Shown here: positions 45,157-54,476 of the stretch, piece by piece
How positions within the stretch are numbered: the stretch's first letter is position 1
Layout: every line of letters starts with the position of its first letter
Source of the DNA: Thraustochytrium sp. TN22
Lineage: Eukaryota; Sar; Bigyra; Thraustochytrida; Thraustochytriidae
Direction of reading: 5' to 3'
Length of the DNA stretch: 64,000 nt
Assembly: GCA_013306675.1 (NCBI GenBank)
Contig: JABLUY010000047.1
Span: 62,001-126,000, forward strand
Notes under the pieces: generated by a model
Seen by the model: only the letters and a program-made list of their open reading frames with translations
What the model was told of the DNA's origin: nothing
Database searches by the model: none
Position numbers and translations under genes: made by a program

Positions 45157-46391
45157 GACGGTTAGTGGCCTGCAGCAGCCTCCGCGCTACGACTCGGAGC
45201 TGGAGCGAGCTGGCCTGCTCGCTGCACAGCACTGCCTGCCGCCTCTTCGTGCCGGCCGGCCGGCGTACGCTCTGCCGCGGCCGCCGCGTCCTGTCGCCTC
45301 GAAGCGGCAGCCTCGCAGCCTCGGCGGTGGTTGGGTTCAAGTTCTGCCAGTGCGAACCCGCCGCGCCGCAGGACCAGGCCGCGCACTGCAAGTCCAAAGC
45401 AGCTGCCATCACCTGGGGCTCCCTCCTCTAGCTAACTAGCTAGCTAGCTAGCTAGTCCTTGACACGAGGGCCCATTGGGTTTTGAAGAAGAATTCTGCTT
45501 GATGCACGTGCGTGAAGATCCATGTGCATCGTTGGCTCTGCAGTGGGTACCATACCGACGAAAGAGTTCGTTTTCCGTACGCGCGCGGAGGTTCATTGGC
45601 GCTGACTTCAAGGCGTGAATGAATGAGATGTGCTGCTTCGCTTTCTTCTTTGGCGAGAGCAAGTATGAATGCCGTCTTTGCCGGGCCATTGAACTCGTCG
45701 TCTTTGTAGATGTCAACAAGCTGTTCGGCATGTGCTTTCCGCGATGCTGAAGAATGTGCTCCATGGTGGTTGGCCTATCCTTCCTGCCAGGATCTCAACT
45801 TCGTGCGTCCAGGCACCATGTCGAATGGCATCGACCCTTGACCGCTCCTTACACGGCGACCAACGAAAATTGCCAGCACTTGCGAATTGTTTGCGTCAAG
45901 ACTATCTCGCCGTCCTTGGACGAGCCCGAGGTCTTCGTGCGCATTGGCGCTCGCGACTCCAGGCCCTGCAGCACTGCGATTCGATTCGTCCTGCGGAGCT
46001 GGCCCTCGCAGTCAGTCATCATCAGTCTGCCCCGCGCCACCGGGGGGGGTCTCTCCCCACCTCTTCGACTTCTTCTCTGCCCCCTCGGCACATCCTCCCA
46101 GCTGGTCGCCTCCGCTGGCCGACAGCCTACCCGACACCTCCTGCCGCGAGCTTGTTCCCCCGTTTGCCCGGCGGGGCGGCGGCGCCAGCTTGCGGGCGGC
46201 GGCGCGCGGCGCGAGCGGGGCGGCGGCGCGCGACGCGCGGGGGCAGCGCGCGACCGGCGGCGCGGGCGGCGGCGGCCGCGCGCGGCGCGCGGGCGGCTTG
46301 CAGCGAGCGACCACGAGCGGCTGAGCGGGAGGCGGCGCGGCGGGCGCGGGGCGGCGCGGCTGGGCGGCAGAGCGCGCGGCGGGGCGGCAGG
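45157..46391. other. Divergent intergenic region, CENP-I / mS45-like
   Basis: 1,235 bp between divergent starts. The centre (45470-45900) is lower in GC and the (CTAG)5 tract lies at 45436. The frame leading into the mS45-like gene is open from 45732, but the sequence before 46392 is low complexity and Arg/Ala-rich. Confidence 0.5.
45436..45455. repeat. (CTAG)5 palindromic tract
   Basis: Five perfect CTAG units preceded by CTAGCTAA, 280 bp upstream of the CENP-I start. Confidence 0.95.
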
Positions 46392-47252
46392 ATGCTGGGG
46401 CTGGCGCGGCGCGGCGCGGCGCGCGCAGGCGGCGCGGCGCGCGCAGGCGGCGGCTGCGCGTGGCGGCGGCAGCTGTCGGGCGCGGCGGATGGCGCGGGCG
46501 CGGCCAAGGTGGACGCGGGCGAGGTGCCGCGCAACGTGGCGCGGCGCGCGCGCGGCGGCGCGGGCGCGGGGCGCGGGCGCGGCGGGCGCGGCGGGCAGCA
46601 GGGCGACCGGCCGCGGCCGCTGGTGCACCCGATCCTCGGACTGCGGCCGGATAACAAGCTGGAGGTGCAGGTCGGGGAGCGGCCGAATTCGGGCCTCGTG
46701 CCGCTGGACATGCGCGAGGAGATGTGGAGCCTGCACAAGAACGACCCCACGGGCAAGGGCGACCTTGTGCGCATGTCCAACATCACCGGCCTGCCCGTGT
46801 GCCGGGTGCAGGCCGTCATCAAGCTGCGCCAGCTGGAGAAGGACTACGAACGCGACGAGCTTGGCGGCGAGCCGCTCGACCAGACGATCGATCAGGAGGC
46901 GCGCAACCTGTTTGGTGAGAAGCGCTCCTGGAAGAACGACCTCTCCACCGACAACGTCAAGTCGCGCCTCACGTTGGCGCCCGTCTCCTACGAGTTCTAC
47001 CGCGAGGGCGAGGTCCCGCCGGGCGAGGGCGACAACACCGCCACGGCCTCGGGTAACGCCGTCATGGACGCTGCGCGCCAGGCCAAGCTTGAGCCGTGGC
47101 GCGTCGTCGACTATGAGGCCCTCTACGGCAAGATCGTCAAGACCACGCCCAAGTTCCGCTGCCGCAAGGTCGAGCTCAAGCCCAAGCACCTCCGCGGCAA
47201 GGGCCGTGAACGGCCCAAGCGTCGCATTCGCATGCCGATTGTGGCCCAGTAA
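46392..47252 (+). CDS. Mitochondrial small-ribosomal-subunit protein mS45-like (Bot1/Mrps35 family)
   Basis: A 286-residue protein with a clear mitochondrial presequence (MLGLARRGAARAGG...RRQLSGAA, cleavage likely near residue 30). The conserved block (~105-160) reads LVPLDMREEMWSLHKNDP, then VRMSNITGLPVCRVQAVIKLRQLEKDYE. This is a helix-turn-helix-like arrangement resembling the 'eukaryotic mitochondrial regulator' (Bot1) domain of fungal mS45. The C-terminus is basic (RGKGRERPKRRIRMP), as expected for rRNA contact. The family call is from recalled pattern and is moderate. The ATG at 46392 gives the presequence. An AATAAA lies 13 bp after the stop. Confidence 0.62.
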   Translation: MLGLARRGAARAGGAARAGGGCAWRRQLSGAADGAGAAKVDAGEVPRNVARRARGGAGAGRGRGGRGGQQGDRPRPLVHPILGLRPDNKLEVQVGERPNSGLVPLDMREEMWSLHKNDPTGKGDLVRMSNITGLPVCRVQAVIKLRQLEKDYERDELGGEPLDQTIDQEARNLFGEKRSWKNDLSTDNVKSRLTLAPVSYEFYREGEVPPGEGDNTATASGNAVMDAARQAKLEPWRVVDYEALYGKIVKTTPKFRCRKVELKPKHLRGKGRERPKRRIRMPIVAQ

Positions 47253-47264
47253 CTAAACGCCAAA

Positions 47265-47270
47265 AATAAA
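47265..47270 (+). terminator. AATAAA polyadenylation signal candidate
   Basis: AATAAA 13 bp after the mS45-like stop codon, within a CAAAAATAAAAAAG stretch. It is conspicuous in this GC-rich sequence and sits in the 179 bp gap to the next convergent gene. Confidence 0.5.
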
Positions 47271-47431
47271 AAAGCAACGACGACATGACTTCGAGGCTGA
47301 GCTCCTTGATCATTTTTAAATTGGACGCTCGCCACCCTTCAAGTTCTTGCCGCACCTTCTCTGTCAAGAATCGTTTTACGTGACAGCGGAGCGGCGGCGT
47401 CTGCCAGCTCTGCCACCTCACGCCTCCTGCT

Positions 47432-49111
47432 TCACGGCACCAGCATCTTGGACCGCACAAAGGGCTCCGTCACGGCCTGCACGTGGGGCCGCATTGACGC
47501 CCAGAGCGCCGCCAGCTCCTTGCGCCGCGCTCGCAGCTCCGCGACCGCGCGCTCGCCCTGCGCCGTCTCCGCGGCCACGTGCGACGCGACCCGCAGCGCC
47601 GCAAAGTCCGAGCCGCTCAGCCGCCGCCGCCCGTTCACAGAGGCGCTCAGGTACCACATGGCGCTGCGAAAGTCGGACTCCGACGCGCCTGGCACGTGGC
47701 GCCCAAGGTCCGCGAACAGACGCGGGTTCACGTGGAAGTCGATCCCGGCCGTCGGCACGGCCGGGGCGGCCAGCGGCTTCGCGTCGGCCGGACCCGGAAA
47801 TCCCAGCGGCGCCGCGCCCAGCGCACGGGCCCACGCACCACTGGTGCCGCCAGGCGTGCTCGCGAATCGCTGGTGCCAGAGCGCCGCGGCGCGCCGCAGC
47901 ATCATCACGTCGCCGCGCATCCCGCCGAAGGAGGCCCGGCACGCCAGGGACCGCACCAGCGCGGCCTCCTCCGGGAGCACGAGGTCGTCCGCACGGGCCA
48001 GCAGCAGGTCCGTGCCGGGCGGACCGGCGTCGCCAGCCTCCTCGCCCTCGCCCCACGCGATCGTGTCTTGCACCGACGCGCCGCACACCGCGCGCACCAC
48101 GCGCAGGCACAGCAGGCAGTCCTCCACGTCCAGCTCCCGGCCCGCGCCCACTGCCAGCATGAGCCACACCAGAGGCGCCAGGCCCGGGTGCAGGATGCTG
48201 TCCTCGATGATGACGACCGGCATGCGGCGCAGAAACGCGTCCGCGTCCTCCATGAGCAGCTCCGTCGCGCAGAACACCGCCGCGCTCGCCAGCCGCCGCC
48301 GCACCGCCTTCTGCATGAGCGACTTGAGCACGCCCACGCTGAAGAGCGAGCACCGCTCGCCCTTGCCCCAGCGCGCGCGCAGCTTGGCCGCATCCGGCCC
48401 GTACAGGCGGGCGCCGGCCGCCCCGGCCGCCGCGGCGCCACGCGCGCCATCCGGCGACGACTTGCGCTCTGCGCACAGGCTCACGCGCGATCCACGGAAG
48501 GCGCCGCCGCCCACGCTCGCCTTCTTGAAGAGCACCGTCTGCCCGCGCCATCCGACCGCCTCGCGCGGCCCGTTCACGGTCCACTCGCACGTTCCGTCGG
48601 CGCGCATCAAGAAGCACTCGCTTCGAGGCCGCAGCGCCGCTGACTTCATCATCACGTCCATGGCATTCTTCGCATCCTTGGGCACGACCTTCTTAAACGC
48701 TCTGGTCACGTGCATGCCGTCCTTCACAGGCGTCGGCGTAGTCGCCGACGTCTGCGACAGGTGCTGCGGCGAAGGCGCTGTTTGTGAGGATGATGATGAA
48801 GACGGCGACTCGCAGGCTTGCGTCATGTCCACGTGCACGTCGACAGGGGGCGACTGCGACTCCAGGGCCGCCGGCAGCCTCGTCGCAGACTGCGAGACCA
48901 GGCCTGTCGACGGACTCGCCGCCTCCGCGCCCTCGGCCACAGCCACGCACTTGTCCACGTGTGCCTGCGCCACGGACGAGAGCATCTCCCTCCCGCACAA
49001 GGGGCATTCGACGACCTCGCTCGGCTTTTTCTTGCTCGGCGACGCCTTGGCCACCTCCGCCCGCGCGCGCTTGCGCCCGGCGGCCGGTGCGCGCAGCAAG
49101 AAGCGCTCCAT
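47432..49111 (-). CDS. UBZ4-type zinc-finger protein, predicted DNA-damage factor
   Basis: A 559-residue protein. An N-terminal Rad18-like UBZ finger has C36-x2-C39-x11-H51-x3-C55 (ECPLCGREMLSSVAQAHVDKC), which in other proteins binds ubiquitin at stalled forks. Basic clusters upstream could be nuclear localisation signals. After a Ser/Pro linker, a large ordered region (~145-555) includes LMQKAVRRRLASAAVFCATELL, FLRRMPVVIIEDSILHPGLAPLVWLML and a C-terminal FHVNPRLFADLGRH...FRSAMWYLSASVNGRRR. The 'FLRR-PVI-ED--LHP--P-VWLM' pattern reminds me of an uncharacterised conserved protist domain, but I cannot name it. The start at 49111 (MERFLLR) is the first ATG. Convergent with the mS45-like gene, 179 bp apart. 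Confidence 0.75.
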   Translation of the reverse strand: MERFLLRAPAAGRKRARAEVAKASPSKKKPSEVVECPLCGREMLSSVAQAHVDKCVAVAEGAEAASPSTGLVSQSATRLPAALESQSPPVDVHVDMTQACESPSSSSSSQTAPSPQHLSQTSATTPTPVKDGMHVTRAFKKVVPKDAKNAMDVMMKSAALRPRSECFLMRADGTCEWTVNGPREAVGWRGQTVLFKKASVGGGAFRGSRVSLCAERKSSPDGARGAAAAGAAGARLYGPDAAKLRARWGKGERCSLFSVGVLKSLMQKAVRRRLASAAVFCATELLMEDADAFLRRMPVVIIEDSILHPGLAPLVWLMLAVGAGRELDVEDCLLCLRVVRAVCGASVQDTIAWGEGEEAGDAGPPGTDLLLARADDLVLPEEAALVRSLACRASFGGMRGDVMMLRRAAALWHQRFASTPGGTSGAWARALGAAPLGFPGPADAKPLAAPAVPTAGIDFHVNPRLFADLGRHVPGASESDFRSAMWYLSASVNGRRRLSGSDFAALRVASHVAAETAQGERAVAELRARRKELAALWASMRPHVQAVTEPFVRSKMLVP

Positions 49112-49596
49112 CCCGCCTTCGTCGTCCTCGTCGTTAGGTAGTTAGTAGTCGGGTGCGTGCTGCAAGACGAGGAGGAGGATCACCGGCCACGCCCACCGAG
49201 CTGTGACGTCTCGCCGCGGCTTGGTTGTCTGCCTGCCTTCTCCGCCGCGGCCACCGACCGCGCGGCACCGCTCTCGGCCGATCGGTCTATGCCGCGTCGC
49301 CAACCCTCTCGCCGCGCCGCCGGGCCGCGCGCCGGCGCTTGTGGCGGAACGGGCTGGAGCGAGTTTTGCCGGCCTCGGCTCGTACGGTGATACGGTAAGA
49401 AGTTCGGACTCTCTCCTCTCTCGCCCGGCGCTGCACCTAACGCAGGCAAGCATCAGAGCCGAGGACTCTCTGCCTGTTCTCGTGTCGAATCTGAAGGACA
49501 GAAGCTTTTTTATGAAGGCCCGACGGGTTTTCAGAGGGACCGAACTTGAAGCCCGACTTGACCCCACTCGCAAATGGCTTGTAGCTACTACCATGC

Positions 49597-49641
49597 TCTA
49601 GCCTCTAGTAGCTAGCTAGAGCTAGTAGCTAGAGCTAGAGG
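49597..49641. repeat. CTAG/TAGCTAGAG-rich tract
   Basis: 45 bp made almost entirely of overlapping CTAG, AGCT and TAGAGCTAG units, about 270 bp upstream of the kinesin start. Confidence 0.9.
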
Positions 49642-49834
49642 GCCGGCTGCTCGCACAGCTGCCATCTTGCTCGTGCTTCGCGTCGCTATCATTCATCGCC
49701 CAGATGCAGCGTCACGCTGGTGCTGCTGATGCTGCTCGGCGGTGCTCATGTCATGATGTGGCGCGGGATAGGGCCCCTTTGGCAAGTGTCCCCAACGGTC
49801 CTGACCTGGCCAGAGTCACCATGTTGGGCTTGGG

Positions 49835-49860
49835 ACTCGCTCGCTCGCTCGCTCGCTCGC
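49835..49860. repeat. (CTCG)n tetranucleotide repeat
   Basis: About six CTCG units followed by CACG units, ending about 50 bp before the kinesin ATG; likely in the 5' UTR or core promoter. Confidence 0.9.
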
Positions 49861-49910
49861 ACGCACGGAGCAAACCAAGAAGAGTGGGCTCTGCGCTTCT
49901 GACGTAGAGG

Positions 49911-52766
49911 ATGAAGACCGCAGCGGCAGAGGACGTGGCTGGGGCGCGCGAGACGGCGGCGGCGCGCAACCCGGTTCGCGTGGCAGTCCGGTGCAGGCCG
50001 CTCAACGAGCGCGAGCGGCGCGAGGGCCTAGCGAGCGTGGTGCGCGTGGAGGGCCGCACGGTGAGCGTGCGGTCCAGCGAGGGCGCGAGCGAGGAGCAGC
50101 TCGTCTTCGACTATGGCTACGGCCCACGCAGCGCGCAGGATGAGGTGAATCGCGACATCGGCGACGAGGTGGTGCGAAACGCAGGGGCGGGGTACAATAG
50201 CGTCGTCTTCGCGTACGGGAAGACAGGCTCGGGCAAGACCTTCACCATGACGCACCTCATCCAGCACGTGCTGCGCTCGCTGCTGGCCAAGACGCAGACA
50301 CCGGCACCGGCCGGGGCTCCCCGGTGCCAGCTGGACGCCTACTACTTTGAAATCTACAACGAGGACGTATACGACCTGTGGTCCGAGACTGGGCGGCGCA
50401 AGGTGTCGCGGCCCATGTTTGTGAACCGCAAGTCCGGCTACGTGGATCTACAAAATATGGGCCTCGCCAAGAAGACGGTGACGTCGTTGGAAGAGATGGA
50501 CCGCCTCCTCGCGGCGGGCCGCGAGGCGCGCGCCACCTCGGCCACCAAGCTGAATGCCAACTCGAGCCGCAGCCATGCCATCTTGCGCCTGGAATGGACG
50601 CAGACCGAGTACGAGTGCGAGTCCGGCGAGGATGGGGGCTGCCGCGCAGTGGACACCTTTTCGTGCCACGACCTGGTGGACCTGGCCGGCTCGGAGAACA
50701 CGCGTGCCAGCGGCGCCTCTGGCCTGCACCACGCCGAGGCGGGCAAGATCAACCAGTCGCTCGTGGCGCTGCAGCGCGTGATAGAGGCGCTCTTCCGCAT
50801 GTCCAAGCTGGACGCGCGCCGCGACACGCCCAGCGCGCAGCACCCAGCGCAGGTCTTCGTGCCATACCGCGACTCCAAGCTGACCAACCTGCTCCGGCCG
50901 TCGCTGGGCGGCAACGCCAAGGCCTTCATGATCGCCACAGTCAGCCCGGCGGACGCGCAGGCCACTTCCTCCACGCTCGACTACGCGCGCAAGTGCGCGC
51001 AGGTGGTCAACCACCCACGGGTGAATCGCGACGAGAACCGCAAGGCGCTCGACGAGTGGAAGGCCGAGGTCGAGGAGCTCTCGCGCAAGCTTCGGCTCAC
51101 GCAGGCGCAGCTCCAGGAGCAGGGCCGCCAGGGCGCGCAGCCGCCGGGGCGCAACCAAGACGCCGAGGAGGCGCTCGCCGCCAAGGACCGCCGCATCGCC
51201 GAGCTCGAACAGGCCTTGCGCCTTGCACGGGCCGAGGACGCACTCAAGACCAAGGAGATCCAGGCCATGCAGGAGCGCACGCAGGCCGTGCTGCGCTCCA
51301 GCGAGGACCTGCGTGCCGCGCTGGAGCTCGAGGCGGAGCGCACGCAGCGGGCGCAGCGCAAAGCTCAGGACAACGAGGAGAGCGTGCGGCACTACCGCAC
51401 CATCAACGAGGCGCTCTGCACAGCGATAGACAAGCTGCGCGCCGTCGCGCCCGAGGGGCCGCTCGCGCCGCTGCCCTGCGAGACCAGGGCGTCCGGCGCC
51501 ACGGCGCGGCCCATCCTTGGCGAGGTCGGTGAGAACCTCAACCCGAACTTGCCCGGGTCGGCCGGCCGCAGCGGCGCGCGCCGGAAAAAGCCCCTCGCGC
51601 GCAGCTCCTCTGCGCGCACGCAACCCACCGCGCAGGTTTTCAAGGAGTTCTCCGAGTCCCTGGAGGCCGTCAGCCGCGAGCGCGACTTTGTGCGCCAGGT
51701 CGCCGCCGCACACATTAGCAGCCTCGAGACGCAGGTCGCCGCGGCGCTCAGCGTTCAGGAGGATCTACACGGCGCTGCGGCCGAGCACCTCACGGCCGCC
51801 ACAGACCACGTGCAGCGCCTGGAGCAGTCCGTGACGACGGCCAAGGATCGTCTCGGCGAGGCCTTTGACAGCCACGACCGCGGCGACCTCTGCGCCGAGG
51901 ACCTGCAGGAGGTGCTCGCCACCAGCCTTACCGTCATGTTCGTGGTTTCGGAGCGCCTTTGTGGCTCACTCAGCGAGGACCTCGAGGCGCTGCGCTTGCG
52001 CATCGTCAGCCATGCGTACCCGTCGCCGCCGGGCTCTTTGCAGTCGTCGCCGCGCAAGCGTGTGGTGCCACGGTCCACGGTACATCAGGCACGCTCTGCG
52101 GCAACCGGTCGCCTCGCGCGGAGTGCGATGAAGGTGCGTCCGCTGCGGGAGCCGTCGCCGTCGCCGGACCCGGCGTACGAGTCGCCAGCCGCTACGCCGG
52201 ACCTCAACACGACGGCCGACTTTTTCGACCCCATCGGCACCAGCGACAGCGAGCACAGCGACAATGAGGAAGATCAGTACCAGGATCAGTGCCAGGATCA
52301 GTACCAGGATCACGATCAGGATCACGATCAGGATCACGATTCTGATCACGATGATCAGAATCATGATCAATATCAATCTCAGGATCAGGATCAAGCCCAT
52401 CTCAAGGATGAGGATGATACCGTCCATCACGACGCCGCCCTGGACGCCTCGCTCTTCAGTGAGGTCCCAGAGGACGACGATGGCACCGCAGCGGCCAAGA
52501 GCACCAGGATTGCGCTCACGCCCCACCGCGCCGGCCCGTCCGAGGTACCTAGCCGCGCAGGCGCCTCGCCGCGGCCCTCCTCGGGCATATCCAGCTTTTT
52601 GCAGAGCATGGAGGCAATGGCCGACGCCGACCTCGCCGAGCTCGGGCTCGGCAGCTCGGGCAAAGAAAAGCAGACCACGCAAGGCGAGCCTGCACCGACG
52701 GGAGACTCGGATGACGAGGACGATGCCAGCTTCTGCACGCCTGTGTGTTCACCGCGCGGCGTCTAG
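49911..52766 (+). CDS. Kinesin with N-terminal motor, subfamily unclear
   Basis: A 951-residue microtubule motor. Motor domain ~20-375: VRVAVRCRPLNERE, P-loop GKTGSGKT (103-110; most kinesins have GQTGTGKT), switch I NANSSRSH (~218-225), switch II DLVDLAGSE (~255), GKINQSLVALQRVIEAL, VPYRDSKLTNLLRPSLGGNAKA and the closing SSTLDYARKC. Neck and coiled coil ~385-500. The tail has a Pro/Ser-rich part, a Gln-Asp/His-Asp repeat (~785-830) and an acidic end. No BimC box, PH or FHA domain is visible, so I leave the family open. The stop TAG is itself the start of a CTAG-rich tract. The ATG at 49911 is 20 residues before the first motor strand. Confidence 0.95.
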   Translation: MKTAAAEDVAGARETAAARNPVRVAVRCRPLNERERREGLASVVRVEGRTVSVRSSEGASEEQLVFDYGYGPRSAQDEVNRDIGDEVVRNAGAGYNSVVFAYGKTGSGKTFTMTHLIQHVLRSLLAKTQTPAPAGAPRCQLDAYYFEIYNEDVYDLWSETGRRKVSRPMFVNRKSGYVDLQNMGLAKKTVTSLEEMDRLLAAGREARATSATKLNANSSRSHAILRLEWTQTEYECESGEDGGCRAVDTFSCHDLVDLAGSENTRASGASGLHHAEAGKINQSLVALQRVIEALFRMSKLDARRDTPSAQHPAQVFVPYRDSKLTNLLRPSLGGNAKAFMIATVSPADAQATSSTLDYARKCAQVVNHPRVNRDENRKALDEWKAEVEELSRKLRLTQAQLQEQGRQGAQPPGRNQDAEEALAAKDRRIAELEQALRLARAEDALKTKEIQAMQERTQAVLRSSEDLRAALELEAERTQRAQRKAQDNEESVRHYRTINEALCTAIDKLRAVAPEGPLAPLPCETRASGATARPILGEVGENLNPNLPGSAGRSGARRKKPLARSSSARTQPTAQVFKEFSESLEAVSRERDFVRQVAAAHISSLETQVAAALSVQEDLHGAAAEHLTAATDHVQRLEQSVTTAKDRLGEAFDSHDRGDLCAEDLQEVLATSLTVMFVVSERLCGSLSEDLEALRLRIVSHAYPSPPGSLQSSPRKRVVPRSTVHQARSAATGRLARSAMKVRPLREPSPSPDPAYESPAATPDLNTTADFFDPIGTSDSEHSDNEEDQYQDQCQDQYQDHDQDHDQDHDSDHDDQNHDQYQSQDQDQAHLKDEDDTVHHDAALDASLFSEVPEDDDGTAAAKSTRIALTPHRAGPSEVPSRAGASPRPSSGISSFLQSMEAMADADLAELGLGSSGKEKQTTQGEPAPTGDSDDEDDASFCTPVCSPRGV
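52260..52400 (+). repeat. GATCAG/GATCAC coding repeat (Asp-Gln/Asp-His)
   Basis: Imperfect hexanucleotide and dodecanucleotide repeats in the kinesin tail encode alternating Asp with Gln or His. Local GC is much lower than in the rest of the gene. Confidence 0.9.
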
Positions 52767-52822
52767 CTCTAGCTAGCTAGAGTAGCTCTAGAGCTAGAGT
52801 AGCTCAAGAGAGAGCTAGCCCG
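52764..52822. repeat. CTAG/AGAGCTAGAG tract at the kinesin stop
   Basis: CTAG-rich sequence begins within the last codon and stop (GTC TAG CTC TAG) and runs about 55 bp into the 3' UTR. It provides further in-frame stops directly after the first. Confidence 0.9.
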
Positions 52823-52988
52823 TCTCCCTTGATCTCTCCCTCGATTGGTCGGACCACCATTCGCACACAGATTCTCTCTCTCTCTCTCTCGCTTCGCTCT
52901 CGCTCTCGCTCTTATCCTTTTACACGCATTACACTGACATCTGACACGTTCTCCGCATCCCACCGTAGCTGCTGCTGCCAACATATTG
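52767..52988. other. Convergent 3' gap with pyrimidine repeat
   Basis: 222 bp between kinesin and SDR stops, with (CT)n/(CTCG)n at about 52874-52912, similar to the pyrimidine repeat in the selenoprotein/GT61 gap. Confidence 0.6.
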
Positions 52989-53849
52989 CTAGCTTGCGCT
53001 CGCCAACTGTTTGCCGCGCGAGTTCATGACGGAGCGGAGAAGGCCCGGAAAGTGCTTCTTGAGCCAGAGGGCAAAGATCGCCTTGGGCTGAGCAACGATG
53101 ATGTACTCCTTGCCGGCCTTGATGCCCTGCAGAGCACGCTCCGCCACGTACGCCGGCTCATAGCCATGGGCCGTGGTGGCGTCCGTCTGTGCGTACTCCT
53201 TGCCAGCCTCGGTGGTCAGCGCGCGGTTGGAAAGATCCGTCTTGACATAGCCTGGGCAGAGAATGTTGACGTCGATGCCCAAATAAGCCACCTCTGCACG
53301 CAGCGACTCAAAGTACCCGTGCAGCGCATGCTTGGACGCAGCATACGGCGCGCGCTGCGGAAGGCCCATGAAGCCTTGCACGCTGCTCACCACAACGAAG
53401 CGGCCGGTGCGCCGCTCGGTGTAGTGCGGCAGGAGCGCCTTGGCCACAGCGATGGCGCCGAAGAAGTTCACCTGGAAGAGGCGCTGCTCCACGCTGATGT
53501 CCGTATCGGCCACCGAACCGCGGTTGCTCAGGCCGGCGCTCAGCACGACAACGTCGATCTTGCCAAAGGCCGCCACCGCCTCCGCTGCGTACTCCTTGGC
53601 GCGATCCAGGTCACCCACATCCATGGGCAGCGCCACGGCCTCGGCGCCCGGCGCGGCCGGCGAGTCCTTGAGTCGCGCCACGAGCGCCTCAAGCACCTCC
53701 GCGCGGCGCGCCGAGACCACCACCTTGGCGCCACGACGGTAGTACGCTTCGGCGATGGCCTCGCCGATGCCCGAGCTCGCGCCCACCACCCACACGCACA
53801 AGCCCTCGAACTCGCACGAGTCCAGGCTGCTGCTCATGAGCCCGCCCAT
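52989..53849 (-). CDS. Short-chain dehydrogenase/reductase (DHRS7-like)
   Basis: A 286-residue classical SDR. NAD(P) motif VVGASSGIG (~21-29), DVGD (~77-80, binds adenine ring), LSAG (~103-106, in place of NNAG), catalytic Ser in VVVSSVQGF (~155), Tyr169 and Lys173 in YAASK, then CPGYVKTDL. The ARR at 47-49 after the second strand favours NADP(H). The C-terminal region (FALWLKKHFPGLLRSVM) resembles DHRS7/DHRS7B-type membrane-associated SDRs. The first in-frame ATG is 53849. The frame stays open for ~215 bp upstream through a repeat that would encode poly-Val, but without an ATG. Substrate unknown. Confidence 0.9.
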   Translation of the reverse strand: MGGLMSSSLDSCEFEGLCVWVVGASSGIGEAIAEAYYRRGAKVVVSARRAEVLEALVARLKDSPAAPGAEAVALPMDVGDLDRAKEYAAEAVAAFGKIDVVVLSAGLSNRGSVADTDISVEQRLFQVNFFGAIAVAKALLPHYTERRTGRFVVVSSVQGFMGLPQRAPYAASKHALHGYFESLRAEVAYLGIDVNILCPGYVKTDLSNRALTTEAGKEYAQTDATTAHGYEPAYVAERALQGIKAGKEYIIVAQPKAIFALWLKKHFPGLLRSVMNSRGKQLASAS

Positions 53850-53877
53850 GGCGGCGACCGCGGCGGCGACGACGACA

Positions 53878-53920
<43 letters not shown>

Positions 53921-54476
53921 AAGCGACAACGACGACGAACGCGACGACGACGGCGCAAGGTGCCGCCGCGCCAGCAAGTTGCGTGCGCGGGCGCCGGGCG
54001 CGGAGGCGGTACGGGTTTGCAACCGAGCAAGGTTGCCTGGACTCACTCAGCGCGAGGCTTGCAACTTAGTATGTCGGCCAGCCGCTGTCACGCAGTGGAC
54101 CCAAAGGGTCTTGGAGGTTCGGCAGCCGACAGAGACAGGTCAGTGTAGCGATCATCAGTCACGATGCAGGTGGCGAAGCTCATGCACAAAAGTGCTGGCC
54201 CCGCCTGAGGCGACGATGCCGGGACACTGTGTGTGTGCATTGACCCTGCTTCAAAATCAAGTAGCCTAAAGCGCTCATCTCGTTCGTGACCCTCGACCAG
54301 GACAAACATTTCTTGCTTCAAAACAGAACACATATTGTCATTCAGGTGGCGAAGCACACGCCCACAATTGTGGTGGTGGCCGCCAACCTACCATACTAAC
54401 TGGAGGGGTTTATGAAACAGGAATTCATGCATGCTCACGCAGCTCAGTGAACGGTTTTCCACAGGTGGTAAGCAGC
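53850..54476. other. Intergenic region upstream of SDR
   Basis: 627 bp between the SDR start and the 3' end of the giant glycosyltransferase. Apart from the GAC repeat there is a lower-GC stretch (54060-54480) with no recognised feature. Confidence 0.5.
53862..53957. repeat. (GAC)n / (GTC)n repeat at the SDR 5' end
   Basis: Imperfect GAC repeat on the plus strand (GTC on the coding strand), starting 13 bp before the SDR ATG and in frame with it; about 30 triplets. Confidence 0.9.

Larger units (their letters stand above)
49112..49910. other. Divergent intergenic region, UBZ protein / kinesin
   Basis: 799 bp with an extended CTAG/TAGCTAGAG-type tract and a (CTCG)n array 50 bp before the kinesin start. 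No other feature seen. Confidence 0.55.

Noticed and set aside
52986-54269. 427-codon plus-strand frame over the SDR gene
   Set aside because: The minus strand has all SDR catalytic motifs; the plus-strand product is His/Arg-rich and turns into Asp repeats over the microsatellite.
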